A DNA stretch of 64,000 bases, taken from assembly GCF_001907295.1 (NCBI RefSeq), contig NZ_MQVR01000002.1, positions 1 through 64,000 of the forward strand, read 5' to 3'. The notes under the pieces are model-generated. The model did no database searches. It was not told the DNA's origin and saw only the letters and a list, made by a program, of their open reading frames with translations. The DNA is from Bowdeniella nasicola. Lineage in GTDB: Bacteria; Actinomycetota; Actinomycetes; Actinomycetales; Actinomycetaceae. The position numbers were made by a program, and so were the translations under genes. Shown here piece after piece: positions 10,235 to 20,135 of this stretch. Each line of letters begins with the position of its first letter. Position 1 is the first letter of the stretch.

Positions 10235-10609
10235 CTAGTCCCCCTCCCCGACGACGAAGGCCGTCGCGATCGGTCCGTCGTGGCTGAGCGAGAGGTGCCA
10301 GCGAGAAATCCCGACGCGCGCGGCCACCGCGGCGACGGTCCCGGTGATCGCGAGGGTGGGCGCCCCCGAGTCGGCGACGCGCACCTCGCAGTCGTGCCAG
10401 CGCATCCCGCCGGGCGAGCCGAGCGACTTGGCGACGGCCTCCTTGGCCGCGAACCGCGCCGCGAGCGAGGCCGCGCCGCGCGCACCTCCCGACGGCGCTC
10501 TCCGCTCAGCATCGGTGAACAGGGCGGCCGCGAGGCGCTCATTGCGCTCGAGCGCCGCGGAAAATCGGGCAACGTCGACGACGTCGACCCCGATTCCGCG
10601 TACCGCCAT
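10235..10609 (-). CDS. acpS: Holo-[acyl-carrier-protein] synthase
   Basis: A 124-residue phosphopantetheinyl transferase that activates acyl carrier protein. The magnesium-site Asp is in [12 protein letters not shown] and the second motif is [15 protein letters not shown]. Length and motifs fit AcpS. Its ATG shares one base with the glmS TAA, so the two genes are coupled. Confidence 0.93.
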   Translation of the reverse strand: MAVRGIGVDVVDVARFSAALERNERLAAALFTDAERRAPSGGARGAASLAARFAAKEAVAKSLGSPGGMRWHDCEVRVADSGAPTLAITGTVAAVAARVGISRWHLSLSHDGPIATAFVVGEGD

Positions 10610-12468
10610 TACTCCACCGTAACGGACTTGGCGAGGTTACGCGGTTGGTCGACGTCGAGCCCCTTCGCGCCCGCGAGGTGGCACGCGAACAGCTGCAGCG
10701 GCACGACCGCGACGAGCGGCGCGAGCAGCGTCGGCGTCTTGGGGATCCTAAAGATGACGTCCGCATACGGCTCGACGTCCGCGTCCCCGTCCTCGGCGAT
10801 GACGATCGTCTTCGCGCCGCGGGCCCGCACCTCCTGAATATTGGAGACGACCTTGGCATGCAGTTCGTTGCGGCCGCGCGGCGAGGGCACGATGACGACG
10901 ACGATCTGCCCCTCGTCGATGAGCGCGATGGGGCCGTGCTTCAGCTCGCCCGCGGCGAAGCCCTCGGCGTGGATGTAGGCGAGCTCCTTGAGCTTCAGCG
11001 CCCCTTCCATCGCGACCGGGAACGCGACGTGGCGCCCGAGGAACAGGACCGACGGCACATCGGCGAGGTCATTCGCGACGCGCGCGATCTCCTCCTCGCT
11101 GCCGATGACCTCGGCGACCTTGTCCGGCATCGTGCCGAGTTCATCGAGCAGGGAGCGGATCTCGTCGCCGAACATATTGCCCCGCAGCTGCGCGAGATAG
11201 GCCCCGAGCAGGTAGCACGCGGTGATCTGCGCAAGGAACGCCTTCGTCGACGCGACCGCGACCTCGGGGCCGGCATGCGTATACAGCACCGCATCGGCCT
11301 CGCGCGGGATCGTCGAACCGTGCGTATTGCAGATCGCGAGGACCTTCGCGCCCTGCTCGCGCGCGTGGCGCACGGCCATGATCGTATCCATCGTTTCGCC
11401 GGACTGGGAGATCGCGACGACGAGCGTCTTTTCGTCGACGATGGGGTCGCGATAGCGGAATTCGTGCGCGAGCTCGACCTCGACGGGAATGCGGCACCAG
11501 AGTTCGATCGCATATTTCGCGACGTGCCCCGCGTAGGCAGCGGTGCCGCACGCGATAACGATGATTTTGTTGATCAAACGCAGCACGGACTCGTCGATGC
11601 GCAGCTCGTCGAGCTTCAAGCGGCCCTCGGCGTCGGCCCGGCCGCGCAGCGTATCGGCGACGGCGAGCGGCTGGTCGTGGATTTCCTTTTCCATGAACGT
11701 CGCGAAGCCGCCCTTGACGGCCGCGGACGCATCCCAGTCGACCGTGTACTGCCGGCCGGTGACCTCGTTGCCGTCTGCGTCGATGATGCGCACGGCATCG
11801 GCGCTCACGGTCGCGATCTGGTCCTGGCCCATTTCGACGGCGGTGCGCGTCGCGGAGATGAACGCGGCGGCGTCGGAGCCGAGGAAGTTCTCGCCTTCGC
11901 CAAGCCCCAGCACGAGCGGCGAGTTGCGCCGCGCCGCGACAATGACCCCGGGCGCATCCTCGTGGATCGCTAGCAGCGTGAAGGCGCCACGCAGCCGCAC
12001 GGTGACGGCGCGCATCGCGTCGGTCAGGTCGCCCGTCATCTCATAGGCGCGCGCGAGCAGGTGCGCCGTGACCTCGGTATCGGTATCGGAGGTGAGCGCA
12101 ATCCCGGCCGTCACGAGCTCGGCACGCAGCTCCGCATAGTTTTCGATAATGCCGTTGTGGATGACGGCGAGCTTGCCGTCGTAGGCCAGATGCGGATGCG
12201 CGTTGACATCGGAGGGCGCACCGTGCGTCGCCCACCGGGTATGGCCGATCGCCGCGGTCGATTCCGGCAGCGGATCGGCCGCGAGCACCTCGCGCAGGTT
12301 GTCCAGCTTGCCGGCCTTCTTCCGGCTGACAATGCCATCCGGGGTCGCAAGCGCGACGCCCGCGGAGTCATATCCGCGGTACTCGAGCCGAGCGAGCCCG
12401 GCCAGAGCGATTTCAAGCGGTCTTTCGGACGGAGTATTCGGGCCGACATAGCCCACGATTCCACACAT
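10609..12468 (-). CDS. glmS: Glutamine--fructose-6-phosphate aminotransferase
   Basis: A 619-residue enzyme that makes glucosamine-6-phosphate from fructose-6-phosphate and glutamine. The N-terminal amidotransferase starts MCGIVGYVG, where Cys2 is the nucleophile after Met removal, and TRWATHG follows. Two SIS sugar-isomerase domains follow ([12 protein letters not shown] and [20 protein letters not shown]), and the protein ends [11 protein letters not shown] as in the family. It heads the operon through rimI. Its start region faces coaA across about 65 bp. Confidence 0.96.
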   Translation of the reverse strand: MCGIVGYVGPNTPSERPLEIALAGLARLEYRGYDSAGVALATPDGIVSRKKAGKLDNLREVLAADPLPESTAAIGHTRWATHGAPSDVNAHPHLAYDGKLAVIHNGIIENYAELRAELVTAGIALTSDTDTEVTAHLLARAYEMTGDLTDAMRAVTVRLRGAFTLLAIHEDAPGVIVAARRNSPLVLGLGEGENFLGSDAAAFISATRTAVEMGQDQIATVSADAVRIIDADGNEVTGRQYTVDWDASAAVKGGFATFMEKEIHDQPLAVADTLRGRADAEGRLKLDELRIDESVLRLINKIIVIACGTAAYAGHVAKYAIELWCRIPVEVELAHEFRYRDPIVDEKTLVVAISQSGETMDTIMAVRHAREQGAKVLAICNTHGSTIPREADAVLYTHAGPEVAVASTKAFLAQITACYLLGAYLAQLRGNMFGDEIRSLLDELGTMPDKVAEVIGSEEEIARVANDLADVPSVLFLGRHVAFPVAMEGALKLKELAYIHAEGFAAGELKHGPIALIDEGQIVVVIVPSPRGRNELHAKVVSNIQEVRARGAKTIVIAEDGDADVEPYADVIFRIPKTPTLLAPLVAVVPLQLFACHLAGAKGLDVDQPRNLAKSVTVE

Positions 12469-12534
12469 GGGAAAACCCTAAACCGACATCGGCCCGCGCG
12501 AGCAATCTCCGCCGGGCATGTCAGACTGTTATGC

Positions 12535-13476
12535 GTGGCAGGAGAAAGCCAGTTTTCGCCGTTCGTGGAGTTCACGCGTGAGCAGTGGGCGCGATTGTCC
12601 CAGTCGACGCCCTTAAAACTCACCGACGCGGATGTCCGCGCGCTCGCTGGCCTCGGCGATCCGATCGACCTCGCGGAGGTGGACACGATCTACCGCCCGC
12701 TCTCGCGCCTGCTGCAGCTCTATGTCGCGGGAACGCGCGCCCTGCACCAAACGACGCAGGGCTTCCTCGGCGATTCGACGAGCCGCACCCCGTTCGTCAT
12801 AGGCGTCGCGGGCTCGGTCGCCGTCGGCAAATCCTCCACCTCCCGCGTGCTGCGCGAGATGATGCGCCGCTGGCCGCAGACCCCGCACGTCGAACTCGTC
12901 ACGACCGACGGTTTTCTCTACCCGAACGCCGAACTCGAGCGGCGCGGCCTCATGAGCCGCAAGGGCTTTCCCGAGTCCTACGACCGGCGCGCCCTGCTGC
13001 GGTTCGTCCAAGAGGTGAAATCCGGCGCTCCGGAGGTCGCCGCCCCCGTCTATTCGCACCTGACCTATGACATCGTCCCCGGCGAGCAGATCGTCGTGCG
13101 TCGCCCCGACGTGCTCATCATCGAGGGTTTGAACGTCTTGCAGCCGGCCCGTGCCGGCAAGGATGCCTCGCTCGCGGTGTCGGACTTTTTCGACTTCTCG
13201 ATCTACGTCGACGCGCGCCCGAGCGACGTCAAGCGCTGGTATATCGAGCGGTTCTTGCAGCTGCGGCGGACGGCATTTTCGACGCCCGGCGCCTATTTCG
13301 CCCGCTATGCGGATCTCGACGACGACGCGGCGCGCGCCGTTGCGGGCACGATCTGGGATTCGATCAACGCCCCGAACCTCATCGAAAACGTCGCCCCGAC
13401 GCGCGGGCGCGCGACGCTGGTGCTGCAAAAATCGGGCGACCACTCGATGCGCAAGATGCGCCTGCGCAAGCTATAG
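12535..13476 (+). CDS. coaA: Pantothenate kinase, type I
   Basis: A 313-residue P-loop kinase for the first step of coenzyme A synthesis. Visible are [21 protein letters not shown], the P-loop [22 protein letters not shown] and IIEGLNVLQ, in the order seen in bacterial CoaA. An open frame extends upstream over the glmS start without homology. The GTG at 12535 ([13 protein letters not shown]) is the best start, although its Shine-Dalgarno is weak; the GTG at 12565 is the other choice. It ends 6 nt inside the convergent dedA gene. Confidence 0.9.
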   Translation: MAGESQFSPFVEFTREQWARLSQSTPLKLTDADVRALAGLGDPIDLAEVDTIYRPLSRLLQLYVAGTRALHQTTQGFLGDSTSRTPFVIGVAGSVAVGKSSTSRVLREMMRRWPQTPHVELVTTDGFLYPNAELERRGLMSRKGFPESYDRRALLRFVQEVKSGAPEVAAPVYSHLTYDIVPGEQIVVRRPDVLIIEGLNVLQPARAGKDASLAVSDFFDFSIYVDARPSDVKRWYIERFLQLRRTAFSTPGAYFARYADLDDDAARAVAGTIWDSINAPNLIENVAPTRGRATLVLQKSGDHSMRKMRLRKL

Positions 13477-14133
13477 GCCGCTGCGCGAGGACTCGCCGCG
13501 CGAGAACCGTTCGGCCTGGCGAGTGAGGATGCGCCCGTAGACGCGCTTGAGAACGAAATCCAGCACGAAGCCGATGCTGACACCGCCCGCGACGCCGAGC
13601 ACGACGCCGAGCAGCGGATGCTTGGCGAGCAGCGTCCCGGCGACCAGCCCGAGGGCGACCGAATACAGCGCCCAGCACACGGCCGCGCACGCGGCGATGA
13701 CGATGAAGAACTTGCGGCGGAAACCCACCGCCCCGGCCGTGATGTTGACCGCGACGCGCCCGACGGGGATGAACCGCGCCGACATGATGTAGACGGTGGC
13801 GCGCTCCGCGAGGGCCTGTTCGGCCCACATCATCGCGCGCGCGACCTTGGGCCCGCGCAGCAGCGGGATGCGTTCGACCGGCAAAAACCGGCCGATCGTA
13901 AAGGCGATCATGTCCCCGATGAACGCGCCCGCGGCCGCCGCGAGGATCAGCCAGCCGAGGTGCGGCCCCTGCCCCGCGACGATGAGAACGCCCGCGGCGA
14001 TCACGATCGACTCGCTCGGCACCGGCGGAAAAAACCCGTCGATGATGGTCAGCAGGAACACCGCGAGGAGGATCCACGGGCTATCGACGAGCGCGAGTAC
14101 CTGATCCTGGAACGCGGTGAACCATTCGCTCAC
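13471..14133 (-). CDS. DedA-family membrane protein
   Basis: A 220-residue integral membrane protein. The N-terminal [15 protein letters not shown] is the DedA/SNARE-associated signature, and later comes [19 protein letters not shown] with its conserved basic residues. DedA proteins affect membrane homeostasis and undecaprenyl-phosphate or lipid flipping. It overlaps glmM by 4 nt, so it is probably co-transcribed with it, and overlaps the coaA 3' end by 6 nt. Confidence 0.88.
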   Translation of the reverse strand: MSEWFTAFQDQVLALVDSPWILLAVFLLTIIDGFFPPVPSESIVIAAGVLIVAGQGPHLGWLILAAAAGAFIGDMIAFTIGRFLPVERIPLLRGPKVARAMMWAEQALAERATVYIMSARFIPVGRVAVNITAGAVGFRRKFFIVIAACAAVCWALYSVALGLVAGTLLAKHPLLGVVLGVAGGVSIGFVLDFVLKRVYGRILTRQAERFSRGESSRSGL

Positions 14134-15473
14134 AGGGCGAGCCGCTCCTTGACGACGTCGGCGATGCGGTGGGCGACGCCGTCGGCCTGGTCCTGCGTCG
14201 CCGCTTCGACCATGACCCGCACGACGGGCTCGGTGCCCGACGGGCGCAGCAGGACGCGTCCGGTCTCGCCCAGGAAGTCCTCCGCGACGCGCACGGCTTC
14301 CGCCACGTGCTCATCGGTGGACACCTTCGCCTTGTCGACGCCGCCAACGTTGATGAGGACCTGCGGCAGGCGCGTGACGACGGAGGCGAGCTCCGCGAGC
14401 GACGTGCCCGAGCGCTGGACCTTGGAGGCGAGCATGAGCGCCGTGAGCAGGCCATCGCCCGTCGTCGCATGGTGGGCGTTAATAATGTGGCCGGACTGTT
14501 CGCCGCCGAGGACATAGCCGCCCTCGCGCATGGCCTCCAACACGTAGCGATCGCCGACGCCGGTCTGCATCGTTTCGATGCCGGCGTCCTTCATCGCGAG
14601 TAGCAGGCCGAGGTTGGACATCACCGTCACGACGAGCATGTCGTGATCGAGCTCGCCGCGCTCCTTCATGTCGATCGCGAGCAGGCCCATGATCTGGTCG
14701 CCGTCGACCATCTTGCCTGTGGCATCGACGGCGAGGCAGCGGTCCGCATCGCCGTCGAAGGCGACGCCAAACGCGGCGCCCGAGGCGACGGTCACGGCCT
14801 GCAGCGTCTCGGGGTGCGTCGAGCCGCATTCTGCGTTGATGTTCGTCCCGTCCGGGGACGCATTGATGACGACGACGTCCGCTCCGGCCTCCCGCAGCGC
14901 CTCGGGCGCGACGTCGGAGGCGGCACCGTTCGCGCAGTCGATCGCGATGCGCAGCCCGCGTAGCGGCGTATCGACGGCCTTCAGCAGGTGGTCGATGTAG
15001 ACGCGGTCGGCGGTGACATCGTCCTTGCCGATGCGACCGACATCGGCGCCCGTCGGGCGATCCCATTCGGCGCCGAGCATCGCGGCGATCTCATCTTCGA
15101 CGGTGTCCTCGAGCTTGTAGCCGCCGTGCGCGAAGAACTTGATGCCGTTGTCCTGCATCGGGTTGTGCGAGGCGGACACGACGACGCCGAGGTCGACGGC
15201 CGTCGCGGCCGTCAGGTGCGCGATCGCGGGGGTGGGCAGCGTGCCGACCCGGGTCACGTCGACACCCGCAGACGCGAGGCCAGCGGCGAGCGCGGAGACG
15301 ATGAACTCACCCGAGACGCGGGTGTCCCGGCCGATCACGGCGCGGGGGCGCGAGCCATCGTAATTGCGCGTCAGCACGCGCGCGGCGGCGACGCCGAGGC
15401 CCAACGCAAGCTCGGGAGTGATGTCTCGATTCGCGAGTCCGCGAACACCATCGGTACCAAAAAGGCGTGACAC
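14130..15473 (-). CDS. glmM: Phosphoglucosamine mutase
   Basis: A 447-residue enzyme that interconverts glucosamine-6-phosphate and glucosamine-1-phosphate. The phosphoserine loop is [18 protein letters not shown], the metal loop [13 protein letters not shown] and the sugar loop GGEQSGH; the phosphate-binding [15 protein letters not shown] is near the C-terminus. It starts [12 protein letters not shown]. With glmS it supplies UDP-GlcNAc synthesis. It follows the rplM-rpsI unit after a terminator. Confidence 0.96.
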   Translation of the reverse strand: MSRLFGTDGVRGLANRDITPELALGLGVAAARVLTRNYDGSRPRAVIGRDTRVSGEFIVSALAAGLASAGVDVTRVGTLPTPAIAHLTAATAVDLGVVVSASHNPMQDNGIKFFAHGGYKLEDTVEDEIAAMLGAEWDRPTGADVGRIGKDDVTADRVYIDHLLKAVDTPLRGLRIAIDCANGAASDVAPEALREAGADVVVINASPDGTNINAECGSTHPETLQAVTVASGAAFGVAFDGDADRCLAVDATGKMVDGDQIMGLLAIDMKERGELDHDMLVVTVMSNLGLLLAMKDAGIETMQTGVGDRYVLEAMREGGYVLGGEQSGHIINAHHATTGDGLLTALMLASKVQRSGTSLAELASVVTRLPQVLINVGGVDKAKVSTDEHVAEAVRVAEDFLGETGRVLLRPSGTEPVVRVMVEAATQDQADGVAHRIADVVKERLAL

Positions 15474-15553
15474 TATCGGGTCCTTTCACACGCTAACCAG
15501 AACATTCTGCCACGGGTTGCACGCGGCTTCGTCCACCTGGAGCAGGAGGGTAA

Positions 15554-15596
15554 GGCGAAGGCCCACACCCCAACGTGGGGCATGGGCCTTCGACGC
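15554..15596 (-). terminator. Terminator after rpsI
   Basis: The arms CGAAGGCCCA (15556-15565) and TGGGCCTTCG (15583-15592) pair perfectly and enclose a second short stem, CCCCA/TGGGG. It lies 13 nt past the rpsI stop and upstream of glmM. Confidence 0.75.
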
Positions 15597-15608
15597 CAGC
15601 AGAAGCGA

Positions 15609-16097
15609 TTAGCGCTTCGAGTACTGGGGAGCCTTGCGGGCCTTCTTGAGGCCGGCCTTCTTGCGCTCAGTGGCGCGGGCGTCACGCGTGAGGAAGCCAG
15701 CCTTCTTCAGCGCGGGACGATTGGCCTCGCGGTCGATCTCGTTCAGAGCACGGGCGATGCCCAGGCGCAGCGCGCCGGCCTGGCCGGACGAGCCGCCACC
15801 GTTGATGCGCGCGATGACGTCGAAGCGGCCTTCGATGTCGAGCAGCGCGAACGGCGAGTTGACGAGCTGCTGGTGCAGCTTGTTCGGGAAGTACTGATCG
15901 AGTTCGCGACCGTTAATGGTCCACTTGCCCGATCCGGGAATCAGGCGGACGCGGGCAACGGCGCGCTTGCGACGGCCGAGGGCCTGGCCCGGAGCCGTGG
16001 CGGAAACGCCGGCGCCGGTGTTGACCTTCTCGGTCTCCGTTGTGTAGCTGCTGGGAGCGTCCTCTTCCAGCTCGTAATCTGCAATGGTCTCAGCCAC
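15609..16097 (-). CDS. rpsI: 30S ribosomal protein S9
   Basis: A 162-residue S9 with an acidic N-terminal extension of about 40 residues before the core [17 protein letters not shown], and the C-terminal tail [10 protein letters not shown] that reaches the P site. N-terminal extensions are common in actinobacterial S9. It follows rplM by about 45 nt in one operon. Confidence 0.97.
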   Translation of the reverse strand: MAETIADYELEEDAPSSYTTETEKVNTGAGVSATAPGQALGRRKRAVARVRLIPGSGKWTINGRELDQYFPNKLHQQLVNSPFALLDIEGRFDVIARINGGGSSGQAGALRLGIARALNEIDREANRPALKKAGFLTRDARATERKKAGLKKARKAPQYSKR

Positions 16098-16142
16098 TGT
16101 TCTCCTCAGATCTGTGTCGGCGATGCACAGCCCGTCGCGGGG

Positions 16143-16586
16143 CTACTGCGCCACCTGGTCGATGGTGTAGGGCTGGGGCTTCTGAGCAGCATGCGGGTGC
16201 TCGCTGCCTGCGTACACCTTCAGCTTGCGCATCTGCGCGCGGCCCAGCGAGTTCTTCGGAACCATGCCGGCCACCGCCTTGGTGATGGCGCGCTCCGGGT
16301 TCTTGGCCAGGAGCTCGGCGTAGGAGGTGGCCTTCAGACCGCCCGGGAAACCGGAGTGACGGTAGGCCATCTTCTGTTCGAGCTTGGCGCCGGTGAGGGC
16401 GACCTTCTCGGCGTTGATGACGATGACGAAGTCACCGGTATCAGTGTTGGGGGCAAAAATCGGCTTGTGCTTCCCACGGAGCAGTCGGGCTACCTGGGAG
16501 GCCAGGCGGCCGAGGACGACGTCGGTGGCGTCAATGATGTGCCACTGCTTGTCAATGTCCCCGGGCTTAGGAGTGTACGTACGCAC
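16143..16586 (-). CDS. rplM: 50S ribosomal protein L13
   Basis: A 147-residue L13, starting [20 protein letters not shown] and containing [19 protein letters not shown] and [20 protein letters not shown]. It is an early assembly protein of the large subunit and the first gene of the rplM-rpsI operon. Its upstream region (16587-16863) is shared with the divergent acidic-protein gene and contains the inverted pair TGACA/TGTCA at about 16689-16716. I could not assign a convincing promoter there. Confidence 0.97.
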   Translation of the reverse strand: MRTYTPKPGDIDKQWHIIDATDVVLGRLASQVARLLRGKHKPIFAPNTDTGDFVIVINAEKVALTGAKLEQKMAYRHSGFPGGLKATSYAELLAKNPERAITKAVAGMVPKNSLGRAQMRKLKVYAGSEHPHAAQKPQPYTIDQVAQ

Positions 16587-16863
16587 GGACTCTGCCTATC
16601 GTGTTGTCTTCAGCTATCACGGCACAGTTGCCATAAGGGTCTATCGCATCGTGAACATGCGTGAGCGGCCTAAGGCGTACAGCTGCCATGACATTTCGCT
16701 GGAAATGGTCAAGGTGTCATTGCGCGACTCGCGATCAACCGCAGCGAGTGGGAGGCGCTGCAGGGCAGTCGCACAACAATCACTTAGGTTATCGCCCGCA
16801 GCCCCCGGGGTCAAAGGTCCGGAGCGCTGTGTGCGACAGTCCACACCGTGGCAGACTTAGGTT

Positions 16864-17283
16864 ATGAGTAACGAAGATCTGCCGGTCGACACGTTCCAAG
16901 GCACCGGAAACACGCTTGATGATCGGTTAGCGCAAGAAATCCCGGAAGAGGATAAGCCGCGCGACGACATTCCTTATGACCGCTCCCCCGGCGGTGTCGG
17001 CCAGCTCGTCGCCGAGCCGGACGACGACGGACCGGAGGACCTCGAGGGCGAGGAACAGTCCATCTTTGCCCGCGCCGAGGGCGAGCCGCGCCGGGATGCG
17101 TCGCCGGAAGAATCCGCGATGCACCTGTCCGATGGGTACGACGACGCTGACCTCTACGACGGCGACGATGATAGTGAAGACTACGGTGACGACGACGAAG
17201 ACGATGACGAGGATGTCGAAAAGCGCGACGACTCGGCTGCCGACTTCGCCTTCGATGAGGAAGAAGAAGACGAGCTCGCCTAG
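16864..17283 (+). CDS. Acidic low-complexity protein, DUF5709-like
   Basis: A 139-residue, very acidic protein. The N-terminal half has the pattern TLDDRLAQEIPEEDKPRDD and ends SPEESAMHL, which resembles actinobacterial DUF5709 proteins of unknown function. The C-terminal half is almost only Asp, Glu and Tyr and is probably disordered. There is no signal peptide or membrane helix. An 11-base repeat, acttaggttat, occurs at 16782-16792 and again at 16855-16865, where it overlaps the start codon. Confidence 0.7.
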   Translation: MSNEDLPVDTFQGTGNTLDDRLAQEIPEEDKPRDDIPYDRSPGGVGQLVAEPDDDGPEDLEGEEQSIFARAEGEPRRDASPEESAMHLSDGYDDADLYDGDDDSEDYGDDDEDDDEDVEKRDDSAADFAFDEEEEDELA

Positions 17284-17328
17284 TTATCCACAGGTTCGGA
17301 TAGCCCCCTAGCGGGCGGGCCGGGCGAC

Positions 17329-18633
17329 GTGTTCACTGGGGACATGTCGGCCGTCGCCCCACTCTCGCTCCCGCCCGAGGCGCCGCTGAGCGCTGCGGAG
17401 CTGGCAGAGCTGGCGGCCCTGTCCTATCGGGCAGCGCATCACGGCTGCGACGCAAAGACGCGCGCAGCCAGCATCGATGCGCTCGTCAAGCTCGAGGAAG
17501 CCGGCCGCAATCTCGATGTCGTCCGCACCCGGCAGATCGCGGCCGCCGACGCCAAACGCACGCGGCAAGAGGGCCGCACCATTTCGTCGGTCATTACCGA
17601 AACGCGCGCACTACCCACGAAGCTCGCCGACGGCGTCGTCAAGCGAGCCGTGCGACAAGCGCGCTTCCCCTTGGTGCTTGATGCGGTCGCCGACGGGCAG
17701 CTGTCCGCGCCGAATGCGGGGATCCTCGTCGGCACATTGCAGGCACTCGAGCCTTTCTGTAGCGCCGAGCAGCTCGCTGACTCCGCCGCGCAGTTGATTC
17801 GCTCCGGCCGGTGGGCGAGTCCCGGCTTTTTCAAGGCTGCGTGCCGCGACCACCTCGACAGGATCGACCTGCGCGGGGCCGCCTCGCGCACGGAGCACGA
17901 TGCGAAGCTGCGCAAGCTTTCGCAGGCCAAACGTTTTTTGACGTTCACCGGCAACGACACCGAGGGCTACGACATCCGCGGGCACGCGACCGGCGAGCAG
18001 TACGCCATCATCGCGCCGTGGCTCGCACGCGAATCGAACCGCATTCACCGCGCGAGCCGCCATGGCGAGGGGCCGGTCCCGGCCGGCGCGACGCGGACGA
18101 TCGATGCGCTGACGAATCTTGCGCGGCGTGGCAATCAGGAGACTCCCCCACGCGAACCCGCTCCGTCGACGCCCGCCTTTTTCGACGATTCCGCGCACCC
18201 GAAGCCGCCCGCGCCCCAGAAAATACTGCCAGCTTCCGAGGCATCACCCACTGGCACGCAACCGCCAGTAGCCGAAGACCCGCGCGCTCGCCTCGTCGGG
18301 CCGCAGTTGCGGGCCGCACTCGCGAAACGTGATTGCGGCTGCGTCGTGCCCTGGTGTTCGGTCAAAGCCGAGCTGTGCGACGGCCACCACCTGCTCGCCT
18401 ACGCCGATGGCGGGCCGACGACGCTCGACAACGTCGTCCTCATGTGCCCGCGCCACCATCCGCAGTTCGAAAACCCGCCCGGATCGCGCACCGGCTGGAC
18501 GATCCGCCTCATCGACGGGATCGCCGCGGCGATCCCACCCGCACGAGACGACCCGGAGCAGGCGCCGCACTATCATCCGCGATTCCACACTCGTATCGCA
18601 CGGCGACGCCAGCCATCAGGCCCCGCGCCGTAG
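17329..18633 (+). CDS. DUF222 / HNH endonuclease-domain protein (13E12-repeat type)
   Basis: A 434-residue protein with an N-terminal helical DUF222 domain, a Pro-rich linker at about residues 270-315, and a C-terminal HNH domain. The HNH part reads CGCVVPWC...LCDGHHLLAYADGG...LDNVVLMCPRHH, so the zinc cysteines and catalytic His are present. Such proteins are numerous in actinobacteria, often as paralogues; their role is unknown and a link to mobile DNA is suspected. The GTG at 17329 is used; the ATG at 17344 is equally possible. It ends 1 nt from the convergent broken peptidase gene. Confidence 0.85.
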   Translation: MFTGDMSAVAPLSLPPEAPLSAAELAELAALSYRAAHHGCDAKTRAASIDALVKLEEAGRNLDVVRTRQIAAADAKRTRQEGRTISSVITETRALPTKLADGVVKRAVRQARFPLVLDAVADGQLSAPNAGILVGTLQALEPFCSAEQLADSAAQLIRSGRWASPGFFKAACRDHLDRIDLRGAASRTEHDAKLRKLSQAKRFLTFTGNDTEGYDIRGHATGEQYAIIAPWLARESNRIHRASRHGEGPVPAGATRTIDALTNLARRGNQETPPREPAPSTPAFFDDSAHPKPPAPQKILPASEASPTGTQPPVAEDPRARLVGPQLRAALAKRDCGCVVPWCSVKAELCDGHHLLAYADGGPTTLDNVVLMCPRHHPQFENPPGSRTGWTIRLIDGIAAAIPPARDDPEQAPHYHPRFHTRIARRRQPSGPAP

Positions 18634-18634
18634 C

Positions 18635-19314
18635 TCAGCTCAGCTGCGTCATCTCCATGGCGCGAATCCCCTCGCGATCGACGCGAAACGCCTTAGCGCC
18701 CGCACGCTTGCTCAGGCACGCCCGGCTCTCGCCGCCTTCCCACACCAGGGCTGCGCCGTCGTCGGCGGCCCAGCCTGGCGGCAGCTCGTCGTCGCGAATC
18801 CAGCGCTAGAAGGACTCCCGGCGCCCCGGCTGGCCGTCGAAATGCGGGCAGAAGCTCCCCGGCAGGAGGCCAAGCCCGTCGGGCAAGGGGCGCAGCTCGG
18901 GGCCGAAGGAGTCCGTCGAGGAGCCCTCGTACCAGCAGTTCGCGCCCGCGGAGATGCCGGCAAGTACGGTCCCCTCTCTCCCAGCGAGCTCGGTGAGCAC
19001 CTCGTCGACGCCATGGACGCGCCACAGCGCGAGGAGGTTGAGCGTCGACCCGCCGCCGACATAGACGAGATCTGCGTCGGCCAGCCGCTCGACGCTCGCG
19101 GCCGTGTCTTCCCAGAGCGTCAGCACGCAGGCCGCGGCGCCGAGCGTGTCGAAGGGGCGCGAAAGCGTCGGCAGTAGTCGGCGCTGTCTGCGCTCGCCGT
19201 CGGGATAAAGCACACGAGCGGTGAAGCCTTGCCGGTGCGCTCGAGCAGATAGCGGTCGAGCGGCGTTGCATCGTCCGCCATCGAAAAACCGCCGCCGCCC
19301 AAGGTCACGAACAT
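18635..19314 (-). pseudogene. Peptidase E (family S51)-like, broken by frameshift and amber stop
   Basis: Three pieces give one S51 protein. The start is MFVTLGGGGFSMADD...CFIPTASADSADYC. One base is missing at about 19165-19180. The next frame holds SRPFDTLGAAACVLTLW, LVYVGGGSTLNLLALW and the nucleophile motif AGISAGANCWYEG. A TAG at 18806-18808 then interrupts GRRESF-stop-RWIRDDELPPGWAADDG, after which the same frame runs to a natural TGA at 18635 (MEMTQLS). Two independent lesions point to a pseudogene. Intact members cleave Asp-X dipeptides or act on acyl-peptide substrates. Confidence 0.85.
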
Positions 19315-19348
19315 GTCCAAAACCCTAGCAACTGGCAGAATCAGAGTT

Positions 19349-20131
19349 ATGATTCCTGCCCTCGGTTTTGGTTTGTACAAGGTCCCGCCGAACAAGGCGG
19401 AAGAGGTCGTCGTCGAAGGCGTGAAGGCGGGCTATCGGCTCGTCGACGGCGCCGAGTTCTACGCCAATGAGGTCGAGGCGGGCCGCGCGCTGCGGCACGA
19501 CGATATCGACCGCTCCTCGCTCATCGTGACGAGCAAGTTCTGGGGCGAAGAGAGCCAGGACCGCGACGCCGTCCTCGCGTCCTTCGACGCCTCCGAGCGT
19601 GCGCTCGGCTCGATCGACCTCTACCTCATCCACTGGCCGCGCCCGGAGCGGGGCCAGTTCGTCGACGTGTGGCGCACGTTCATTGAGCTGCGCGACGCCG
19701 GACGCGTGCGCGCCATCGGCGTCTCGAATTTTTCGGAAGAGCAGATCATGCGGCTCATCGACGAAACCGGCGAGGTGCCGCTCGTGAACCAGGTCGAGCT
19801 GCATCCGTACCTGCAGCAGGCCGAGCTGCGCGCATTCCACGCTGAGCACGACATCCTCACGCAGGCGTGGAGCCCGCTCGGGCGCGGCAATGTGCTTACC
19901 GATCCGACGATCGTCCAGATCGCCGACGCGCATGGCGTGAGCCCGGCGCAGGTCGTGATCCGGTGGCATCTGCAGCTGGGCAACTCCGTCATCCCGAAGT
20001 CCGAACGTGCCGAGCGGCTGCGGAGCAATGCCGACGTGTATGGCTTTGAGCTCGGCGACGCCCAAATGGCGGCGATTGCTGAGCTCGATCGCGGCACGCA
20101 CTACGGCACGGCGCCCGCCGACCGGCAGTAG
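19349..20131 (+). CDS. Aldo/keto reductase
   Basis: A 260-residue NADPH-dependent reductase of the 2,5-diketogluconate-reductase-like group. The catalytic tetrad is visible as D33, Y38, K63 and H95 (RLVDGAEFYANE, VTSKFW, LIHWP), and the cofactor segment SVIPKSERAERLRSN is present near the C-terminus. The usual first beta hairpin is shortened. If the in-frame ATG at 19313 were used, 12 residues would be added, but the start would touch the divergent peptidase gene. The substrate cannot be inferred. Confidence 0.88.
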   Translation: MIPALGFGLYKVPPNKAEEVVVEGVKAGYRLVDGAEFYANEVEAGRALRHDDIDRSSLIVTSKFWGEESQDRDAVLASFDASERALGSIDLYLIHWPRPERGQFVDVWRTFIELRDAGRVRAIGVSNFSEEQIMRLIDETGEVPLVNQVELHPYLQQAELRAFHAEHDILTQAWSPLGRGNVLTDPTIVQIADAHGVSPAQVVIRWHLQLGNSVIPKSERAERLRSNADVYGFELGDAQMAAIAELDRGTHYGTAPADRQ

Positions 20132-20135
20132 CCCG

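Noticed and set aside
12061-12534. N-terminal extension of coaA over the glmS start
   Set aside because: No homology in the extension and it overlaps about 400 nt of glmS; pantothenate kinases begin shortly before FTREQWARL.
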